Shown here: one piece after another, positions 1-7,632 of the stretch
Numbering within the stretch: the stretch's first letter is position 1
How the letters are laid out: every line of letters starts with the position of its first letter
Translations under genes and position numbers: made by a program
Assembly (NCBI RefSeq): GCF_016906995.1
Contig: NZ_JAFBBD010000001.1
Location: forward strand, 248,001 to 312,000
Direction of reading: 5' to 3'
Length of the DNA: 64,000 bases
Source of the DNA: Spongiibacter marinus
GTDB taxonomy: Bacteria > Pseudomonadota > Gammaproteobacteria > Pseudomonadales > Spongiibacteraceae
The notes under the pieces: generated by a model
Database searches by the model: none
What the model was told of the DNA's origin: nothing
What the model saw: the letters and a program-made list of their open reading frames with translations, nothing else

Positions 1-87
1 GAATGGGCCGGCGGAGACCTGGAAAAGATCAATGTGCTGCCAGGCAAACGCGAAAAATACGCTAAGAAATTAACGCTCGCCGCGTAA
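1..87 (+). CDS. 3' end of a truncated gene, product not recognised
   Basis: An open frame runs from the first base to a TAA at 85-87 and encodes the last 28 residues of a protein. The tail is rich in lysine and charged residues and ends in LTLAA. A strong hairpin follows 13 bases later, which supports this being a genuine gene end. The fragment is too short to assign a family. The gene converges on the beta-helix lipoprotein gene on the other strand. Confidence 0.6.
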   Translation, partial: EWAGGDLEKINVLPGKREKYAKKLTLAA

Positions 88-100
88 CCGCCTCATAAAA

Positions 101-121
101 AAGGGGGCCTTTTGCCCCCTT
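101..121. terminator. Bidirectional terminator hairpin between convergent genes
   Basis: AAGGGGGC (101-108) pairs with GCCCCCTT (114-121) around a five-base loop. A-rich sequence precedes it and T residues lie in and after the stem, so it can act on both strands. It sits between the truncated plus-strand gene and the minus-strand lipoprotein gene. Confidence 0.8.
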
Positions 122-129
122 GCTCATCA

Positions 130-3100
130 CTACAGCGGCAGGCACTCGCCACCAATGCCCGGCACTTGATCCGGTGCACACAACGGTAACGTCGGCGAGT
201 CATCCGGCTCATCTGAACTGCCGTTACAGGCATCGGCATTGTCGTAACTACTATCAACGACGTCATTGATCCATTGGCTCACCAGCGTAAAGGCGCCGCT
301 GTGGACAGTGCTTCTGGCGATGGGCGGCATCTTCGCTGCCAGGCTGGTGGCCTCGGGCCCTAGCCGATAAGGCAGAATAGACTCCGCGGCACTTCCCGGT
401 ACGATGTCATACTCTCGGCCGCCGCGCCCCTCGGTTCCACTGGCAGTCGGCCCCTTACAAATCCCATAGGTGTCATTCACCTCACGGAAGACATCCAGAT
501 AGAAGCCGGTATTTTGAGCCAAACCGCGACGGTTGTGGCAGTGGGCGCAGTTGACCTCCAGATAGCTTCGCACCCGGGCTTCGATATCGGCATCGCTATC
601 CGCATCGGCACCGGAGTCGCCGGGAACGTTAAAGATTGGGTTTCTTTCAATATTGGTGATGTAGCTAGTGACTGGATCGAGCTGCAAGCCCGCTGGGCAG
701 TTTTTCATCAGGCCGTTGCGGCACCAATACAAGATCTGGTTTTCACCATTCACCGGGTGTTGCTCAATGCCAGAATTGATCGGCGATTCACTGGCAAACG
801 GGCGATTCAGATTGCGCACTTTGGGCCCGATCGGTGCCGCACCGGTTTCCGCATCGTCATTCGAATGACAGCTCAGACACTGATTCGCATTGGGCAGTAG
901 GTATTCGTCGGTGGCGCCGTTATACAGTTCACCGCTGTTTACATCGTGGTAATTCCACGACACGCTGGCAACCCCTCCGCCCTGGGCGAGGCGGGCAACC
1001 CGCTTACCATTTTCCTGCTCCCAGATGTATTCCAAACCGTCCCAGTAAACCTGTTCGCTGCTGGTTTTACGCTTGATCAGCAAACGTGTCTCCACTACCT
1101 CTTCGCTGTTGGTGGTTTCATCGGCGAAAGCAAAGCTCTTCGCGATGATTGTTCCCACCGGGAACAGGATCGTTGCATTGCTGCCATCGGCGCCATCTCG
1201 GTAAACGGCCTGCTCTCCCTCTGGGATAAACACTGCGCGATACTTGGTGGAGTAGTCGGAAAACAGCTTGCTGTTTAAGACAAATGGCACACCGCGGCCG
1301 TTGGGCATGCTCCGAGGATCCTCCGCATCAGCGAATAGCTGATACTGATCCAACTGCGGACAGTTGACGCGGTAGGCCGCTGCGTTGATCTCGCCCGCGG
1401 GGGTGGATGCCTCGCACAGTGCGTCGATCTCAGCCTGAGTAGGCGCGGGATCAACGGCGACTGACGGCTCAAACTCAGGAATGACAATAGGCGGTAATAA
1501 CGGCAAGTTACTGCCGTACTGATCGTCACATTTATGGGGGCTAATATCGGTATCTGCAGCGAAACCCTGCAGCCCCTGCACCACCTCGATAAGGTCATCC
1601 GGTGACTCTGGCGGCGCATTAAGCAGTAACTCCAGGCCCTCGGTACCGTGGAAGTTGGCGTAGGCTAAGCTGTCACCATCGAAGTTATTGTCATCATCGA
1701 TACACGAGAACCACCACTGGGGCTTTTTGCGCTCGACAGTCGCAGTATCAAACTTGTAAGCGTTGTAGCGGCAATCCGGGTTGGGGTAGTGGTTACCGGA
1801 GATGGGCTTGCCCTCTTCATCCCGAGGGATAGGCTGGCCTTGATCATCTGTAGGATAGGGGCAATTTTCGTTGTAGCTGTCTGCATAGCCATCCCAAACA
1901 ATATGCGCGCCGCGGTATTGGCCCGTAGCGGCCGCCACCTTCAAGCCGACCAGCAAAGGAAACGCCGATGTTACCTGCTCGCCCTCTGTCGCCAAGATTG
2001 TCGCGAAATCCGGCTGGGGAACATCATTACCGTTGTTCTTAAAGGTATTGTTGAAAATATGCACACCCTCGGTGTACATATCCAGGCGCCGATCACCGGG
2101 TGGCCCCATCAACTCGTAGCTGGTGTGTACGATACCCGCTGTGCCGTGATCTTCGAAAACGTTATCGAACACGTCGATTTTATCGTAGCCGAGGGTGATC
2201 ATACCGACCCCCCGGGGAACGTTTGCAACCAAACTGCCCGGCTCAGCAAAGTTGTACGTGTTATTGTTGCGGGCAATATTTTGATACATGCGCGTGCGGC
2301 TGCCGTAGCGAGTTAGGCCATCCAGGTCGTAGATCAGGAAACCGCCGGTATTACACTCGGCAATATTGCCCATGTATTCACCGCCGCGCACGTTCTCGAT
2401 CTCAAAGCCGAAGACATTAAATGCCGCGCGACTGTTGCGAATGATCGCATTATCGGTCTGACCAACGTAAATCCCGGCATCCGAAGCACCGACAGACTCC
2501 GCATTCTCAACCAGGATATTCTGCGAATTGACCGGGTATATACCGTAGCGCCCCGACAGAATACTGACGGTGTAATCCGGCGATGTGGTATCGGTTTCAG
2601 TGGGGTTTGGGTTATTCGGGTTATGCCGCGCCGGATCGGTACAGGCAACCTGGAGCTTTTCTCGGTAATTTTCTGCCGTCACCGGGTCTTCGTCGGCGGT
2701 ATTGCGGCCACTCGACCAAAAGGCCCTCACCCGACGCAGGGTGCCGTGATCAACCCCCTGAAGCTTAAAAGCGTCGCCCGGCGAGTCCAGAACGGTGAGG
2801 TCCTCGACAACCACCCCGCGGACCGTATTGGCTAAAAAGCCCTCTTGCGAGCTACTCTCCTTGAAGGACAGGATCGTTTCGTTCATCCCCTGGCCTTTGA
2901 TGTGAATATTTTCCGTGGAGGAAATCTGCAGCCCTGAGCGCAGCTCAAAGTAACCTTCGCTAAATTCGATAGTGTCACCGGGGCGGGCGGCGATCATCGC
3001 CGTCACCATATCATTGGTGGCGGACTCTCCCGGCTCAATGACAAACGTTCGGCCGACAACGGGCTCCTGGTCACCGCCACCATTGTCGCCCGGAACATCG

Positions 3101-3189
3101 CCCGAGCCACCCGACGAACTCGAACCGGAGCCCCCACACCCTGTCAGCGCCGTTAATAATAAAAGTATTCCCGCGAGATACCGCATCAT
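130..3189 (-). CDS. Lipoprotein fusing a parallel beta-helix domain to an SO2930-like diheme cytochrome c domain
   Basis: The product has about 1019 residues. The N-terminus is a lipoprotein signal with an LTGC lipobox followed by a Gly/Ser-rich and acidic linker, so it is probably anchored on the periplasmic or outer-membrane side. Roughly residues 45-590 look like right-handed beta-helix repeats (recurring N-x-I/V-x-N/G-N strands). The rest carries two haem c motifs, CLSCH near residue 770 and CAHCH near residue 882. In the families I know (TIGR03805 beta-helix and TIGR03806/SO2930 diheme cytochrome) these halves are usually two adjacent genes; here they form one frame. The start is the ATG at 3187-3189; a GTG one codon upstream is possible. 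The substrate is unknown; a role in cell-surface electron transfer or oxidation is inference. Confidence 0.85.
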   Translation of the reverse strand: MMRYLAGILLLLTALTGCGGSGSSSSGGSGDVPGDNGGGDQEPVVGRTFVIEPGESATNDMVTAMIAARPGDTIEFSEGYFELRSGLQISSTENIHIKGQGMNETILSFKESSSQEGFLANTVRGVVVEDLTVLDSPGDAFKLQGVDHGTLRRVRAFWSSGRNTADEDPVTAENYREKLQVACTDPARHNPNNPNPTETDTTSPDYTVSILSGRYGIYPVNSQNILVENAESVGASDAGIYVGQTDNAIIRNSRAAFNVFGFEIENVRGGEYMGNIAECNTGGFLIYDLDGLTRYGSRTRMYQNIARNNNTYNFAEPGSLVANVPRGVGMITLGYDKIDVFDNVFEDHGTAGIVHTSYELMGPPGDRRLDMYTEGVHIFNNTFKNNGNDVPQPDFATILATEGEQVTSAFPLLVGLKVAAATGQYRGAHIVWDGYADSYNENCPYPTDDQGQPIPRDEEGKPISGNHYPNPDCRYNAYKFDTATVERKKPQWWFSCIDDDNNFDGDSLAYANFHGTEGLELLLNAPPESPDDLIEVVQGLQGFAADTDISPHKCDDQYGSNLPLLPPIVIPEFEPSVAVDPAPTQAEIDALCEASTPAGEINAAAYRVNCPQLDQYQLFADAEDPRSMPNGRGVPFVLNSKLFSDYSTKYRAVFIPEGEQAVYRDGADGSNATILFPVGTIIAKSFAFADETTNSEEVVETRLLIKRKTSSEQVYWDGLEYIWEQENGKRVARLAQGGGVASVSWNYHDVNSGELYNGATDEYLLPNANQCLSCHSNDDAETGAAPIGPKVRNLNRPFASESPINSGIEQHPVNGENQILYWCRNGLMKNCPAGLQLDPVTSYITNIERNPIFNVPGDSGADADSDADIEARVRSYLEVNCAHCHNRRGLAQNTGFYLDVFREVNDTYGICKGPTASGTEGRGGREYDIVPGSAAESILPYRLGPEATSLAAKMPPIARSTVHSGAFTLVSQWINDVVDSSYDNADACNGSSDEPDDSPTLPLCAPDQVPGIGGECLPL

Positions 3190-3233
3190 CACTCACTACC
3201 TATGGCCAATATAGTTATTCTCATTAATGCATT

Positions 3234-3265
3234 AGGTGTGCCATAGCAGCTACATCTGCACACCT
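3234..3265. promoter_or_regulatory. Inverted repeat upstream of the beta-helix lipoprotein gene
   Basis: AGGTGTGC (3234-3241) and GCACACCT (3258-3265) form perfect 8-base arms separated by 16 bases, about 45-75 bases upstream of the lipoprotein start. The geometry fits an operator or a hairpin in the 5' leader. No regulator can be assigned from sequence. The rest of the stretch between 3190 and 3366 shows nothing else that I can support. Confidence 0.35.
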
Positions 3266-3360
3266 CAGCAGCAATTTGCCCGAAAGGCTATCAGATACCC
3301 ACTAATACATAAATTAATAAATTGATGCCGTAGAGGACTGAAAGAAGAAAAATGCGGATA

Positions 3361-3384
3361 AAAAAAGGGGCCTAAAAAGGCCCC
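3361..3384 (-). terminator. Rho-independent terminator on the minus strand
   Basis: On the minus strand GGGGCC, a TTTTTA loop and GGCCCC are followed by a run of six T residues. It ends a minus-strand transcript coming from about 3385-3650 and so supports the small gene at 3490-3624. It would also insulate the downstream lipoprotein gene from read-through. Confidence 0.75.
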
Positions 3385-3489
3385 GTAAATTTGGTGTCAT
3401 CGTATTCGATCACCGCCGCCCATTTCGGCAGTGTCCCGTCATGTGATGTCACCCGTCCCAAAACTGCGACGGCACATCCTTGCTCCAGC

Positions 3490-3624
3490 TTACTGACGCG
3501 TATCAATATCCTTTGCATCGCCGTTTTCTTGCGCACTCGCCGCTTTAACGCTGCGCACCGGCATCAAAGAGTGCCAGGCAACAAGCGCGACTGCGAACGC
3601 AAGTAAAAATAGTCCGGGTGTCAT
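3490..3624 (-). CDS. Possible 44-residue single-pass membrane protein
   Basis: A short minus-strand frame from ATG 3622-3624 to TAA 3490-3492 encodes 44 residues. Residues 1-20 (beginning MTPGLFLLAFAVALVAW) form one strongly hydrophobic segment. A short basic stretch and an acidic, polar C-terminus rich in D, E and Q follow. AAGG lies about 10 bases before the ATG, and a good minus-strand terminator lies about 105 bases downstream. I do not recognise a family. The layout (hydrophobic helix, short polar tail, own terminator) is typical of small inner-membrane proteins. It could still be a chance frame, since no homologue can be checked here. Confidence 0.45.
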   Translation of the reverse strand: MTPGLFLLAFAVALVAWHSLMPVRSVKAASAQENGDAKDIDTRQ

Positions 3625-3785
3625 AACGGTATACCTTGTTCTCGCTCGGATTCGCCGATTTTCGGCGTTTGTTATACGTTAGACGAGCAGGAAATAATTG
3701 GTATACGCAGTTACCACAGTCCAGAGAGTAGGATTGTTACATGCCTCTCGCACAGCGGCAAGCCACTGCGCGAGAGAGAGCGCCC

Positions 3786-6326
3786 CTACCAGCGATAGCT
3801 GGCTTGTAAGGCGAAAGTGCGGGGGTTGTTGATCAAACCGTGGTGCGTGGTCGCCCCGGTGATGGTTTTCGCGGTGGGCGCATCAACACCGTAGACAACG
3901 ATCAGCTCATCACTGAGGTTTTTACCCAGCAGGGCCAGTTCCCAATCGCCTTCGATAGAGGAGATTGCCAAGCGGCCGTTATAGGTAATGTACGCTTCTT
4001 GCTTAATACGGTTATCCATATTCGGCGAGGGGTGGTACTCGTCGGTGAAAATCGCATCCACGTTGGCGCGGAACATCAGGAAATCCCACAGCGGGCGCTC
4101 GTACGACAGCAACAAGTTACCGGAGTAGTCGGCAACATACTGGTTGGTCTTGCCGCTGTAGTCACAGTTGATGCCATTGGGGTTGTCCGGAATTTGATCC
4201 TGAACACAGGTACCGAACTTGTGGTCCTGGAACTCGAAATCAAGGAAGGCCAAACCACCGGCAAGCATCAGGTTCTCGGTCAATGCCATCCGGCCGTCCA
4301 ACTCGATACCCTGTGAGATTGCGCTCGCCGCGTTACCCACGTTGAAGCCAAGGGTGCCGTCAAAGACACTGACCTGCAGGTTGTCGAATTCGGTGCGGAA
4401 TAGCGCAACGTTCAGCTCTGCGGCGCCATCGAGCAGTGTCGACTTAAAGCCCAGTTCGTAACTCAATGCTTCCTCTTCTTCGAATTCGAAGCTACCGATC
4501 AGCACTTGCTGGTTAGTGCCTGTTGGCGCATTGGGATTGATCGGCGTGGGATCAGCGCTGGGTGAAGAATTCGAACGAGCGTCGAAGCCACCGGACTTGA
4601 AGCCCTTACTTGCCGTGAAGTACGCCATCAACTCATCGGTGGCATCCCACTGGAAGTTGATCGACGGTGCGAATTGCAGCTCTTCGCGCTCGCCCTTGAG
4701 GTCGTGACGCTCGGCAGCGAAGCTGACCGCAGCAGCCGTATCCACCTCACCAATAGGCTGGATAGAGCCATCGTCTAAGGCAAAGTTCAGGTTACGCGAT
4801 GCTTCTTTATTCTCCCAGGTTAGGCGGCCACCCAAGGTCATGCGGAAAGTGTCCGCCATATTCCAAGTGGTTTGCAGGAAGGTCGACGCGATGCTCGATT
4901 CGCTGTAGAAGTTACGTGGGGTACGAATACCGCGCAGTGCGTTACCGGCATCACCCACACCCAACAACTCGAAGCCTGTTGCACCGGCTAGTGGGTCGAG
5001 GTCACCGCGTGCACCACCTTCCAGCAAATCGGCCGCGTTAACAAGCTGCGGGATAATATCTGAGGGGAGGTAGAGCGAATCGAAGAAGTCCAGCTCGCTG
5101 TACTGGAAGTAGGCACCACCAATAAATTCAAAGGTCTCGCCAGCGGGCGAGATCCAGCGGAACTCCTGGCTGAACTGCTTGTATTCTTCCTGGAACTCTA
5201 CCTGGAACAGCGGAGCACCGGTAAAGTCACAGTCACAGTCTTCGTCGTACTCATAACCCATGATGCCGGTAATGGACGTGAACTGATGGTCGTCACGATA
5301 CCAATCCAGGTTAGCGGTAAAGTTGTAGGTATCGTTGTAACTAAAGTCGCCATTGCTGTGGCGCTTGCGATCTGCTTTGTTGTTCAGTACGCCTTCATCC
5401 GAGTCGATATCAACCAAGGAGCCATTCGGCTGCAATTGAAGAATATTGAGAATTGGCGCCGGCAGAAGACCAACCAAACCACCCAGTCCACCCACGTCAG
5501 GAAAGACGGTACGATCCATAATCTCGCCGTAGGTACGTCCCTGGAACAGGAATACATCGGAGTTGGACTCGTAGTTAGTGATGATTTCCGAGTTTCGGCC
5601 CACCACGTCGAAGCTACCCGCTTCAACTTTAAACATCGCCGTAACGTTATCGGTGACATCCCAGCCTAGCTTCAAGCGGAATGTTTCTTCATCGCGCTGC
5701 GCTTCGTCGCGATCCAGGACGAGGTTTTCCATAAAACCATCGAGTTCGCGCTTACGCGCAGCGAAGCGGTAAGACCAGCGGTCACTGATGGGGCCACTGA
5801 CAACCAAATCGACAATGCGCTCGTTTTGGTCTGGCTCGTAGGTAACCTGAACGTTCCCCTCAAAATCTTCGGTGGGATCCGCTGTTTTGATGTTAATCGC
5901 ACCAGCGATGCTGTTTTTACCTAGCAGGATATTCTGCGGCCCGCGCAGCACTTCCACCCGAGATAAGTCCAAGAATGGTGCACGCGCCAACTGAGCGCGG
6001 CCAAAGTAGATACCATCGACATACATACCTACCGACTGCTCAAAGCCCTGGTTCTCACCAGAGCCGATACCGCGAATGTAAATATCGGTACCGATGCCGG
6101 ACTCAGACATAGTAAAGTTAGGGACATAGGCCTGCAGGTCTTCTATCTTCGCCAGGCCCGCCTCCATCATTTTCTCACCACCAATGGCGCTCACCGATAC
6201 CGGCACGTCTTGCAGGCTCTGCTCGCGCAGTTGAGCGGTGACGACAACCTCTTCTAGCACCGGCGCTGCATGGGCGAGACCACCCACCAAGCTTAACGGT
6301 AATAAGGCGCTGATCCGTTTCTTCAT
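3786..6326 (-). CDS. TonB-dependent outer-membrane receptor
   Basis: This 846-residue protein has a cleavable signal peptide (about residues 1-20, ending AHA) and a TonB box EEVVVTAQ at 25-32. A plug domain follows with the usual PNFTM, YIRGIGSG, VDGIYFGR and RVEVLRGPQ motifs, and then a long beta-barrel ending in an aromatic residue (SYRW), as expected for BAM insertion. It belongs to the broad family common in marine and sphingomonad bacteria that imports large or hydrophobic compounds; siderophore uptake is less likely because no iron genes are near. GAGGG precedes the ATG at a good distance. It is clearly related to the receptor at 52921-55200 (same plug motifs, same GKN-(L/I)-(S/T)-DEL end region). 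The substrate is unknown. Confidence 0.93.
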   Translation of the reverse strand: MKKRISALLPLSLVGGLAHAAPVLEEVVVTAQLREQSLQDVPVSVSAIGGEKMMEAGLAKIEDLQAYVPNFTMSESGIGTDIYIRGIGSGENQGFEQSVGMYVDGIYFGRAQLARAPFLDLSRVEVLRGPQNILLGKNSIAGAINIKTADPTEDFEGNVQVTYEPDQNERIVDLVVSGPISDRWSYRFAARKRELDGFMENLVLDRDEAQRDEETFRLKLGWDVTDNVTAMFKVEAGSFDVVGRNSEIITNYESNSDVFLFQGRTYGEIMDRTVFPDVGGLGGLVGLLPAPILNILQLQPNGSLVDIDSDEGVLNNKADRKRHSNGDFSYNDTYNFTANLDWYRDDHQFTSITGIMGYEYDEDCDCDFTGAPLFQVEFQEEYKQFSQEFRWISPAGETFEFIGGAYFQYSELDFFDSLYLPSDIIPQLVNAADLLEGGARGDLDPLAGATGFELLGVGDAGNALRGIRTPRNFYSESSIASTFLQTTWNMADTFRMTLGGRLTWENKEASRNLNFALDDGSIQPIGEVDTAAAVSFAAERHDLKGEREELQFAPSINFQWDATDELMAYFTASKGFKSGGFDARSNSSPSADPTPINPNAPTGTNQQVLIGSFEFEEEEALSYELGFKSTLLDGAAELNVALFRTEFDNLQVSVFDGTLGFNVGNAASAISQGIELDGRMALTENLMLAGGLAFLDFEFQDHKFGTCVQDQIPDNPNGINCDYSGKTNQYVADYSGNLLLSYERPLWDFLMFRANVDAIFTDEYHPSPNMDNRIKQEAYITYNGRLAISSIEGDWELALLGKNLSDELIVVYGVDAPTAKTITGATTHHGLINNPRTFALQASYRW

Positions 6327-6512
6327 TGTGACCCTCGTTTTTCAAGAAGTTAAAGCTGTTACCGAGCTCCACGAAAACCCGGCGATATTGTTGTTATCGG
6401 TAAGGCGGCAAGAATGTTGTTTTCCTGTTTTTTTACTTGGACGTTCGCTCTCGGCGAATTATGCTCTCGCTCTCTGCAAACCGAACCTCTATAGCATCCC
6501 GCAGGGTGAAGC

Positions 6513-6533
6513 ATGCACAATCTTCATGTGCAT
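6513..6533. promoter_or_regulatory. Inverted repeat in the receptor's upstream region
   Basis: ATGCACA (6513-6519) and TGTGCAT (6527-6533) are perfect 7-base arms around a 7-base spacer, about 190 bases upstream of the TonB receptor start. A T-rich tract (A-rich on the receptor's strand) lies just beyond at about 6549-6580 and could act as an UP-like element. The arms fit a dimeric regulator site. The intergenic stretch 6327-6650 otherwise contains no gene that I can support. Confidence 0.3.
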
Positions 6534-6650
6534 ACCATTGGCATGAATTACTTTTTTTTAATTTTTTTCAGTCAACGCAAAGAAATTACCCTCAAATTCC
6601 GCAAATAACGGCGACGTTTAGTGGAAAATTACCCACAGCACTCCGATTTT

Positions 6651-7580
6651 TCAGCCGCTGTCCTCTGCAACCTGAGGGTGCAGGCCCGACACAAGATGAA
6701 GGTCTCGCTGCGGGAATGGCACCGTAATACCCGCCTCATTCAGCGCGGTATCCAAGGCCCATAGGTAGGCAGAGCGCGTTGAGCTTTGCTGCGCAGCAAA
6801 TTCAGGCTTAACCCAAACTAACAGCTCAAAATCCAAGCTTGAATCGCCAAAACCTTTCATTTGAAGGGTGGGTTGATGCGACGGCGAATCCAACAGGGTC
6901 TGATGCTGCGCCGCTACCGCTGCCAACACAACCTCTCGCAGGCGTTCTTTATCGGTTCCGTAGGCAACGCCAAAGGGAATACGCAGGCGACAGAAGTTAT
7001 TGCTCAATGTAAAGTTGGTCACCTTACCGTTCACAAACTCCGAGTTCGGCACCACCACTTCTGCGTTTTCTAGAGTCGTAATTAAGGTTGCCCGAACGCG
7101 GATTTCGCTGACCACGCCAATCACACCGCTCTCCAGCTGAACGTAGTCACCGACCTTTAGTGAACGCTCGACCAAAATGATCAAACCGGAAACAAAATTA
7201 CTGAATATCGCCTGAAGCCCAAAGCCAATACCCACAGACAGCGCAGAGGCAACCAGGGCCAGCTTAGAAAAGTCGATACCGACAACAGAGAGTGCGAAAA
7301 AACTGCCCAACACCAGCACGACATAGTGCGTTAAGCGTTCCATGGTGTAGAGGGAGCTGGGACTCAAACCACTGCGCCGCGAGGCAATACCCCTAAGGCT
7401 TCGACGCAGTGTTTTGGAAATCACCAGCGCAGCAACGACAATCACTGCCCCGGCGAGCAATGTCCCCAGTGTAATGGGCCGCTCACCCAGCGTGATAAGC
7501 GGGTAGTTCAAACTACTCTGGACGTTCAGTAGAAAGGCTTCAGGGCTAATAGCGTGTTCCTCACCAGCAAGTACCGCCAC
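6651..7580 (-). CDS. Small-conductance mechanosensitive channel (MscS family)
   Basis: This 309-residue inner-membrane channel is predicted to release solutes on hypo-osmotic shock. Hydrophobic segments lie at about residues 36-55, 84-102 and 106-138. The last contains the Gly/Ala-rich pore helix (GIGFGLQAIFSNFVSG), followed by the beta domain (LKVGDYVQLESGVIGVV) and the alpha-beta cytoplasmic domain with VVPNSEFVNGKVTN. The length is close to E. coli MscS (286 residues). The start is a GTG with no strong ribosome binding site and no nearby in-frame ATG, so the exact start is uncertain. It lies between two TonB receptor genes on the same strand, with no evident functional link. Confidence 0.92.
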   Translation of the reverse strand: MAVLAGEEHAISPEAFLLNVQSSLNYPLITLGERPITLGTLLAGAVIVVAALVISKTLRRSLRGIASRRSGLSPSSLYTMERLTHYVVLVLGSFFALSVVGIDFSKLALVASALSVGIGFGLQAIFSNFVSGLIILVERSLKVGDYVQLESGVIGVVSEIRVRATLITTLENAEVVVPNSEFVNGKVTNFTLSNNFCRLRIPFGVAYGTDKERLREVVLAAVAAQHQTLLDSPSHQPTLQMKGFGDSSLDFELLVWVKPEFAAQQSSTRSAYLWALDTALNEAGITVPFPQRDLHLVSGLHPQVAEDSG

Positions 7581-7632
7581 GGCAACTTGTTAGATATATA
7601 GCGCAGTTGGCGAATTCTACCAGCGATTGACG

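Noticed and set aside
3391-3606. 71-residue plus-strand frame opposite the small membrane protein gene
   Set aside because: It has no ribosome binding site, an uneven Arg/His-rich composition and lies against the minus-strand unit that ends at a terminator.
3651-3667. CGCCG-ATTTT-CGGCG hairpin followed by TTTG
   Set aside because: The stem is short with only three T residues, and no plus-strand gene ends here; too weak to call a terminator.
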